Position numbers and translations under genes: made by a program. A stretch of DNA of 26,164 bases from Scleroderma bovista (lineage: Eukaryota > Basidiomycota > Agaricomycetes > Boletales > Sclerodermataceae), in contig JAYMGJ010000614.1 in assembly GCA_037178675.1 (NCBI GenBank), forward strand, positions 1 to 26,164, read 5' to 3'. Below the pieces are notes generated by a model, which had not been told where the DNA came from, did no database searches, and worked only from the letters and a program-made list of their open reading frames with translations. Below, piece by piece: positions 19,359-26,164 of the stretch; the stretch's first letter is position 1, and the number at the start of each line of letters is the position of its first letter.

Positions 19359-22300
19359 CTACCGTGGTGGCCCATCTGCGCTGACCGAGTCGAGCATATA
19401 GTCTTCCTCTTGCGCCACAAGACCAACAGTGAAGTTGAGGCGGTCACGTTTGTGTGCAAACTTCAGTACTTGAAGAGTTTCCATTAGTTGAGGTGAGATC
19501 CGGCTTCTTCGCAGGGTACAAGTCTCCTTGCTCGACGAAAAAACTCGTTCACAAGGAACTGCAGATGCTTGGGCAGGTAGAACATCCATTGCAACACGAA
19601 AGAGAAGTGGGAAGACCTGTTCATTGCGCTTTAAGTTAAAGTAGTAAGTTCGAGAGTGTTGTGGGCCTGTAAAAGACTCGAGTGCACCTCCCAATAACGG
19701 ACCAGATCAGTCACACGCTCGCCATGGGCAACAGTGACTGGCTCTCGTTCATAGCGCTCGAGTTCGTGCTGTGCATCAAAATGATCTTCCTCAAATGCCT
19801 TCTTGCATCGCTCCTCCAGCTGTGCTGGTGTTAGGGCTTGATCTGGGGCTGCTGGTGAGTTGGTTGACGCCTCAACAGATGTTGTTGAAGACGAGCGGCG
19901 AATAGTGACATTGATGTTGGAGAGGCGTGAGACCGCTCGAACTTGAGCTCTTGCAGCTTGGAAGGCACAATCACAGTGGCTTGGCACCATGTTAGGCCCA
20001 TCACATTCCCATTGACGAGGTGCAGCTTCCTGGGTCGCAGTTCGATAGGCAGTCATCTGGTGTGGTATCATTTTCAGTCCTGATAGAGAAAAGAAAGAAT
20101 GGTTGGAAATACCGCTTCTAGCATCCATTCCCGTGCCGCGCTGACATTGTTGTGATCCCAGTACCTCGACATCCAGTCAAACTTTATGTCAGGATTCAGA
20201 ACTGATGGGAAAGGTGTGACGTGACTCCATAAAAATGTAATATTGCATTCACAGTGAAAGGAACTTACTCATTGATAGAGCGTAGATTCTTGTCCTCCGA
20301 CCTTCATTAACATATTGTTTCAGCTTCGAAAGTGCAACATCTATATAATGTGAGAGTTCAGGGATTGTACTTTTAAGGACAGTCCAATTTTCAAGCAGGA
20401 TTTCGTACAATGGCATTGCCATTGATAATGTTGGAGTAAGTTCTGCAGAAAGTGACTCCTGGGTTGAGTGAGCAATCTCCAAGACTTGGTGCACATCTCG
20501 GAGAATGTTGAGTTCTTCCTTCTTCAAAAGATGTTGCTGAAGGTCTGAATCATCTTGGTCAAGGATGAGTGCTCGGATTGCCTTGATAATTCAATGCTCG
20601 ATAACTACATGTTCTGCAGACTGAATAATTACTTACCGGATACAGGAGGAGAAACCTTTCAATCATCAGGTATGTTGATGACCACCGTGTCTCGCAGTCC
20701 CGTAGCAACTGCAGAACTGGCAGCTCTTCAGCGTTATCAGGCAATTTTCCCTTCCACCTTCCGGACTTATTTCCATTTTCAATCGTGTTCATTAGGGCAT
20801 GTTGTCGCTGTCCAGAAGCTCGACATGCAGCCACAAGAGCACATACAGAGCCAACAAGGTCACGCTCCAGCCCTGCTGCATAGTCTTCAAGCCTTTTCTT
20901 TTGATCAGATGGCAGGTTGTCAGCACCAAAAACAGGCCAATATGGATCTTTTTTCAGCTCTGAGAGAATTGCCTGACAAGCGAGATTCAGAACATGAGGA
21001 AAACACCTTCGTCATGTCAGCACAAGGGTTTAGATACTGATTTTATGATATACCTCAGTCGGTTTCCGTCTCTGTCAAATGGAATCCCACGTTTGGTAAG
21101 CTCTGCCTCCAGTTCTGTCATCATTGTATTATTATTCTTTGTGTTGTCCATCATGACTTGGCCCATCTAGTACACATACAATCAGAAAAATCCCGGGGAT
21201 TGAGCTTCTTGAAGACCCAAAATACCTTGTGTAGAAAGCCATTTTCATCAATGATTTTTATGAAAAGTTGTCCAAGGTTTGCGCCAGAATGGCTACCTTC
21301 AACAAACCGGAAGGCAATCAGGTGACTCATCAACTCCAGGTGACCATGTTCATTTCGCATCATGAAATGTGCTGTTACAGCCATGTAGTTGTCACGGTTC
21401 TGGTCACTCCACATATCTGTTGTGGTCGAAATTCGTCCCTCTGAATTCTGGAAGTGTAATGAGAATTAACTTTGAACTTTGTTATCCATGTCAGACGTGA
21501 TATTTATGTACTCACATGCATGTCATCAACAATCTTTAAATGTTTCTTCTTGTACTCCTCCAGTAACAATGTGGTTGCTTTTGTGCGATGTGGTAGATCA
21601 TGCTCATCAAGTTTATCCTCACCAAGAAAGAGCAACAGCTCTCGAAACTCTGGACATTCTAATACATTAATGGACTTCAATGTTGCAATTAGCACCAAGT
21701 CATGATGTCAGCAAGTTGGGACTCAGATGAGTTCACATAGTATGACATACCTGATCATCAACTGCAATCCACTTCAGCAGAAGATGGTAGAACATCTCCA
21801 ATGTGAACGGAATCTGCCTACTAGATTGCATATTGCTTGATGACGATGACAACAGTTTGAGATTTCCTGATTTGCATGTTTCCACCCACTTGTTTTGGTG
21901 ATTGTTTTGTAAATGTCGGCGGTAACAACCTGTCATGCTCAGTCCGTGATTCCAGGCACTCCAACTGCCATGGGCACTTTGGATCATTGTCAGTGTCATT
22001 AAAATAAGAGTTCAAATATTCTCTACTCACATACAAAGGCAGCATGCCATTGCCTTGCATGAGTCCATGCCAGGATTTGATGTGAGGGTGGGAATCTTTG
22101 TTATGTCGGGCAAGACATCAGGCTTGTTGGTGGATGGCACAGACATCAAGAAGTGCCATACGTCAGTAGCAGAATTCTTGCGAGGATTCGATGGCCCACT
22201 CCCACGTCCACAAGCAGTCATTGTTGGATCTGTATAGATGTGGAGTGGGGGTACATGCTCACTAGCATTGCCGTCAAGGGTTGTTGCCGATCCAGTCGTG

Positions 22301-22824
22301 GTTGCTGTGGGACCAACACCACAAAGAACAGCTGTTGGTGGTGGGCATGCTGTCACTGTGGCAGCTGTATTAGTAGCAGCCTTTTTCCGTCGCTTTGGTG
22401 CCACTGCTGCCTTTTGAGGTGCCTTCCGTTTTTGTTTCATGGTTGGCACAGATGTCACCGATCCAGGTTCACCAGCCTGCTGCAGTGGCGCTAGCTCATC
22501 CAAGCCAGTGAGGGGGGTAGGTGGGATGGTGGGAGTCCTGCTCAAAAGTAGAGATGCATTCGGAACTTGGTAAATCAAAGGTGAGGTTACATGATATGAT
22601 TCAGGGAGGATCATTGCTTGAGGAGCTTGAAATGGGCTATAAAAACCAGTGGCAGGATCACTGGCAGGGAAAGGACTCGGAGCAGGCATTACGGGCACAT
22701 ATGACCCATGGGGTGCACTGCTAGTATTCGTTGCACTGTGTGGCAGATGTGCATACTGCGTGTAGTACACCGGGCTGCCTTGAGCAGCAGTAGGTGCATG
22801 AGTAGAAAGATTCCAGTGATTCAT
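19359..22824 (-). CDS. hAT-family transposase with BED-type zinc finger, intact
   Basis: Ten exons: 22824-22031, 21964-21751, 21674-21516, 21447-21226, 21166-21054, 21006-20637, 20581-20269, 20201-20113, 20056-19688, 19628-19359. They total 2,913 nt (970 aa) in one frame. Order: a long Pro/Ala-rich N-terminus with a basic patch (KRRKKA); a BED-like finger split by intron 1 (DVWHFL, then CCLC and RHLQNNH near 261-285); then the RNase H-like core with STTTDMWS (Asp400), MMDNTKNN (Asp470), CFPHVLNLACQ, RDCETRWSSTYLMIERF, an all-helical stretch including LYEILLENW, and the hATC dimerisation block FPLLFRVAMDVLPAQASAVP followed by CERVFSSSKET (Glu908). The two Asp and the Glu fit the hAT catalytic triad. 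It binds the element ends and performs cut-and-paste transposition in the nucleus. The acceptor before 19628 is the weakest border: an alternative lies 12 bases downstream. Start ATG 22824 is the first in a coding-like stretch; the frame is open further upstream. Confidence 0.93.
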
Positions 22825-23271
22825 TGAACTCACCGTTGTCTTTCGCACTTTCACAGTTTTTATATGCAAGCCCTTGCCTACGATGAGGCGACAAAATGTG
22901 CCGCCTCCAGTCGGAAAACTTGTGCACGCATGAATGCAGTACTCCAACCGAGAGCGATGGCAATGCAGAACTAATTGAGCAGCAAAGTGCAACTTGTTGT
23001 CAGTCATAGTTACATGAATTGTACAACATACACTTGTTACAATACATTGGAGCACTCTCCTCGGTGGTTGAGTGTTGAACGTTGAGTGCCCAGTGGCACC
23101 GTGCATATCCAATCTACAATCTGATCTATCTATGTACCTCGGCAGCAATATCACAGTGGCGATAACTTAGCTCGTTTTGGTTCGCACACCCTAGCTCATT
23201 CGAGTCCATCGTACCGAACTCTAACGAACCTCTGCATTTCCGAACCGAATCCGAGCTTACTTCGAGTTGAG

Positions 23272-23292
23272 TTCGGTTTGACGGCAACACTA
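23272..23292 (-). repeat. hAT terminal inverted repeat, right end
   Basis: On the minus strand reads TAGTGTTGCCGTCAAACCGAA, matching the left end for 11 bases and then with small gaps. Confidence 0.92.
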
Positions 23293-23300
23293 GCTAAGTT
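23293..23300. repeat. Target-site duplication, right copy (GCTAAGTT)
   Basis: Identical to 19161-19168. Without the element the site reads ggatcagctaagttgctattg. Confidence 0.95.
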
Positions 23301-23447
23301 GCTATTGTTTATCTCATATGGTAATTGCATGAGGTAAGTCACTAAACTTTATCTCTGAAAATCTGAGCCACAGTGGTTAGCAATTACATAATTAATAAAT
23401 AGTGGTATTTTATGCTTGTTACAACAAAGTCCATAAACTTCATGTTG

Positions 23448-23897
23448 AAAGCCTTATACAGCCATATGTGACATTATCCAACTCATGCAATTCAACCAAT
23501 CTGATAAATCATGTCCCTGTTTAAACTCATGAGAAGTGTGGTCAAAGTGTTATCTGACATGAAATGAATGGACATACAGAACTTATAGTTTGTGTATTAC
23601 CATGCCTATCATAATGTGTTAGGTTGCCATCACCTATAATTTTTGTGTCAAGCTCAAAGCCTTATACAACCATATATAACATTATCCAACTTATGATCAA
23701 TACAGGGTTCAGCCAATCTGATAAATCATGTCCTTGTTTAAGGACATGAGAAGTGTGATCAAGTGTTATCTGACATAGACTGAATGGGCTTACAGAACTG
23801 ATAGTTTGTGTATTACCATGCCTATCATAATGTGTTAGGTTACCATTACCTAGAAATCTTGTGTGAAGCTTAAAGCCTTATAAAGACTTATAAGGCC
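23448..23897. repeat. About 210-bp direct tandem repeat, two copies plus a stub
   Basis: Units start at 23448, 23656 and 23872, each with AAAGCCTTATA. Copies 1 and 2 share long stretches such as ccaatctgataaatcatgtcc and tagtttgtgtattaccatgc. Copy 2 has an 8-10 bp insertion near cagggttcag, so the periods are 208 and 216 bp. Copy 3 breaks off after about 25 bp. Confidence 0.85.
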
Positions 23898-24302
23898 ATG
23901 CATGACTATCCTTGTCAGATAGTCACATGTTAGACACGGTACTTATTGCAAAGTGCATATACAGCATTATCGGAAAAATTCAGTCCCAGTGATGGTGTTA
24001 TCTCGGGACCGACTTGGTCAGTCACCGTTTCTTGTACGTCTACTCAAACAAATTGGTTGAATCCACTGAAGTTTGAACAACAAAACAGGCTCTATACAAA
24101 GGCCCGTCGTTTATCCGTGCAGATAGGCTCATGCCCAGGACTGACAGACATGCAGGAGTGCACTAGTGAGTACGAAGGCTCAATGCAGTCAAGATTTCAG
24201 CAGTCGCAACAACCCACGGTGAGCTGTGGAAAAGGCCTACCTTACAAGGTAAGTCCCATTCAAACTCCGATACGTCCTGCACCCCTATGGCAGGACTGCC
24301 CC
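23898..24302. other. Upstream region of the deaminase gene
   Basis: A plus-strand frame is open through much of this region but lacks a motif and a good start. Treated as promoter and 5' flank. Confidence 0.45.
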
Positions 24303-24309
24303 TATATAT
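24303..24309 (+). promoter_or_regulatory. TATA box of the deaminase gene
   Basis: TATATAT about 50 bp before ATG 24358. Assigned from spacing. Confidence 0.45.
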
Positions 24310-24357
24310 GCCCCCGTCTTTTTGTTGCAGTAAAGTTACACTCCCAGCTCGTCAAAA

Positions 24358-26089
24358 ATGAATACACAACAAGAGAAAAAAGAGCTTCAACGTCGTATAC
24401 ATGGGCTCACGACCATGCTGCATACGTTCACGGTGCAGAACGGGCTCTCTTTAAAGTGTTGAATCATTCCCTCTGTGCAACAATGAAAACGATCTGCACT
24501 CAAAGAGAGTTATCGCTGCCACCGGTTCTATTGACCCAGGACAGCCAATTCAGATCCTAATCGCAGCCCAAGACCCGCACATGTCTTCATCCGCGCCACC
24601 CATCCTCCTGAAGCTCGGGCAGAAACGCCATAGGTCACTTGAAGAGGTGGTGGCAAGGTATTATTGCACTGCTTCAAATAGATCACAATTTGCTGACTCT
24701 TTCTTATAGCCCACTTCATTCAGAGCTTATAGGGCATATTGTGGATACTTGGGCTGCTCTATCAGTCGTCGATCGGCGTGCAAAACACTATATCGAGCAG
24801 GTGGTCGCCCTTGAAATCTTTTTCCTCTCGCGAAACTTCCGTAAATTCAGTGTGCGCGTCAGGGAGGATACCAGGCTGCGTCATGGCAAGCGGTTGGCCG
24901 AGTTGATTGGCCAGTGGAAACCCGATCATCACTCGAAAATGGGTCAAGCCGCCATAGTGGCTAGTCATGCTCGAGTGTTTGCCGAAAATACAGTCTACTA
25001 GAATCGCCAGAGGACTGCTGGAATGGGAATTTTCCGATAAGACAAAGTATGACTGGTCCAGGATATTGGTCGCTTTCTTGTCCTCTGTGGACCGATCCAT
25101 TAAAAAGGTGAAGCGAGCTATGGAAATGGGGAAGGAAAATCTGGACAAGGAAATGGAGACATTAAATTTCTAGTGCTGCTACCTTTATTACTTTGTCACC
25201 TGGAAAGCCGAGATTGTCAGGGATCTATTGATGAAGACAGATATGGTGGACAGTATATTCCTGCCAAGGCAAAAAGGCTTCAGTAGGTGTCTCGTTAATG
25301 CTTTGAATTAGAGCTTATCATTGGTTGCTAATTCATAGTCACGTACAAATATGGTATGTCAATCAGATTTTCATGTGACTGGTGGAGCTAAATGAGCTAC
25401 CGGAACAGATTTCGAGTCCGGGAAATTAGAACCACCACTGGGGACAAGTAAAGGATATCGAGTCCTTCGTTACCTGTGGACGGTCGTCGCATTGCATTCA
25501 GCAGTACACACTCTCTGCAACAATGACGCACTTCCCGAATTTCTGAAAGACATTAAAATTGGTCTCGTCCAGGTGCCTCGGTCTCCGTCCTTGGTTCTGA
25601 CACTGGACGAAATCTCCGAAGAGTTCTTTATACGATTTCCAGACATGATACAAGATTGTCAGGTCGTTCTGGAAACTCTCAAGGGTGGGTATTCAGAAAA
25701 AAGCCATTCAGACATGTTCTTCGACTGTGTCCATCCCGAGGCCGCACTGATTGGTCTCTTGAATCGTTATAAACATTATTCGGCACAAACAGGCCAAGAT
25801 GTAGGACTTGAGAATCCACAAAGAACTTTGAAACAGATTGTCCAGTTGGTGCATTCCTTTCATCCTTCTTGTATCCTTCAACTGACGCTCAGAGAAGCTG
25901 GCGAAAGCTGAGGAGGCTATGATTGCCGTTAGCGAAGAGTGTTGTTGGTGCTGTGATTGGCTCAGTAAAAATTTAGAATCGCAATTCACGCTTCCTGGAA
26001 CGTATGGCGTGATGTATCCATGGGAGCCCCCGAAAGTTGGTGTCAGTGGATTGGTGCTGAAGAGATTCATCACATGTCTTCAATCTTAG
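24358..26089 (+). CDS. OTT_1508-like zinc deaminase family protein
   Basis: Eight exons: 24358-24455, 24508-24657, 24710-24956, 24994-25107, 25174-25282, 25339-25353, 25409-25848, 25895-26089. They total 1,368 nt (455 aa) in one frame. The N-terminal half is helical and shows no known motif (HSELIGHIVDTWAALSVVDR, FFLSRNFRKFSVRVRED). The C-terminal half has the zinc-deaminase pair: VHPEAAL (His353, Glu355) and EECCWCCDWL (Cys407-411), followed by PGTYGVMYPWEPPKVGVS. This fits the OTT_1508-like branch of the nucleic-acid/nucleotide deaminase fold, common as multi-copy genes in mushrooms; substrates are unknown. Two borders are soft. The intron 24957-24993 is only 37 bp, and without it the frame would shift at a TAG near 25000. 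The intron 25108-25173 removes a TAG but its donor (GTGAAG) is weak. Exon 6 is a 15-bp microexon with strong flanking sites. If either soft border is wrong the gene is damaged. Confidence 0.75.
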
Positions 26090-26164
26090 CGGCCAACCCT
26101 TGTAATGTCATTGTATTGCCAAGAAAGGCTGCAATTCTCATAATTATTACATGATACATTGAAA
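26090..26164. other. 3' flank of the deaminase gene
   Basis: Short AT-rich stretch to the end of the window. No gene seen. Confidence 0.5.

Larger units (their letters stand above)
19169..23292 (-). mobile_element. Complete autonomous-looking hAT DNA transposon (4,124 bp)
   Basis: The element is bounded by 8-bp duplications and by ends reading TAGTGTTGCCG inwards from both sides (11 of 11 identical). The match continues imperfectly (CAAAGCCGA against TCAAACCGA). TAGTGTTG-like ends and 8-bp duplications are diagnostic of hAT. Subterminal DNA on both sides is full of CGAAC/ACCGAA words, as expected for transposase binding sites. Inside lies a single minus-strand transposase gene with no stop or frameshift. 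Exact flanking duplications plus an intact gene indicate a young copy. Confidence 0.96.

Noticed and set aside
22825..23154. Upstream extension of the transposase frame towards the right hAT end
   Set aside because: The frame is open but its composition is unlike the Pro/Ala-rich N-terminus, and the region includes subterminal repeats. Kept as 5' UTR.
23946..24560. 204-codon plus-strand frame overlapping the start of the deaminase gene
   Set aside because: The real deaminase frame differs, begins at 24358 after a TATA box, and leaves this frame at a canonical intron. No motif is visible upstream.
1..26164. CRISPR arrays, bacterial operons, rRNA or tRNA genes
   Set aside because: The repeats are direct tandem units without spacers, the genes are intron-rich, and I saw no rRNA or convincing tRNA cloverleaf. 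A tRNAscan run would settle small tRNAs.

Overview
The window is nuclear DNA from a filamentous fungus, most likely a basidiomycete of the Agaricomycetes. Coding regions are cut into many short exons by introns of about 40-90 bp with GT-AG (once GC-AG) borders. The recognisable families (DUF2235 hydrolase, CYP-rich P450 locus, OTT_1508-like deaminase, BED/hAT transposase) are typical of mushroom genomes. I rebuilt exons by hand. For each model called intact the exon lengths sum to a multiple of three with no internal stop.

Layout. 828-2727 (-) is an intact 10-exon DUF2235 alpha/beta-hydrolase gene. 3480-5330 (-) is eukaryotic glutathione synthetase, complete except for a one-base frameshift in its glycine-rich ATP loop. 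5595-5797 (-) may encode a tiny membrane protein. 6199-8355 (+) is an 11-exon cytochrome P450 with one in-frame TGA. 8611-9934 (-) is a decayed, truncated P450 relative lying tail to tail with it. About 10.0-12.0 kb is poorly resolved, with one unrecognised coding-like fragment. 12024-13478 and 14376-15898 (+) are two tandem, diverged paralogues of an unrecognised Ser/Pro-rich family defined by a repeated HWTDxxVxPPPPIPPR motif and a shared C-terminal block.

From about 16.2 to 23.9 kb the window is repeat- and transposon-rich. It holds an 89-bp tandem repeat, a 1.7-kb mirrored (fold-back-like) structure of GTC/GGT-rich then GAC/ACC-rich low-complexity DNA with a perfect 102-bp duplication, a 30-bp tandem repeat, and, inserted in that repeat, a complete 4,124-bp hAT element (19169-23292). 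The element has an 8-bp target-site duplication (GCTAAGTT), 11-bp perfect inverted ends and an uninterrupted 10-exon, 970-aa transposase on the minus strand. A repeat of about 210 bp follows. The last gene, 24358-26089 (+), is an OTT_1508-like zinc deaminase of about 455 aa.

The genes do not form an obvious pathway. The locus looks like an accessory region: lineage-expanded families (P450, DUF2235, deaminase, HWTD proteins), two or three damaged genes and a recent transposon. Damage in the synthetase and the first P450 is a single base each, so assembly error is a live alternative to pseudogenisation.
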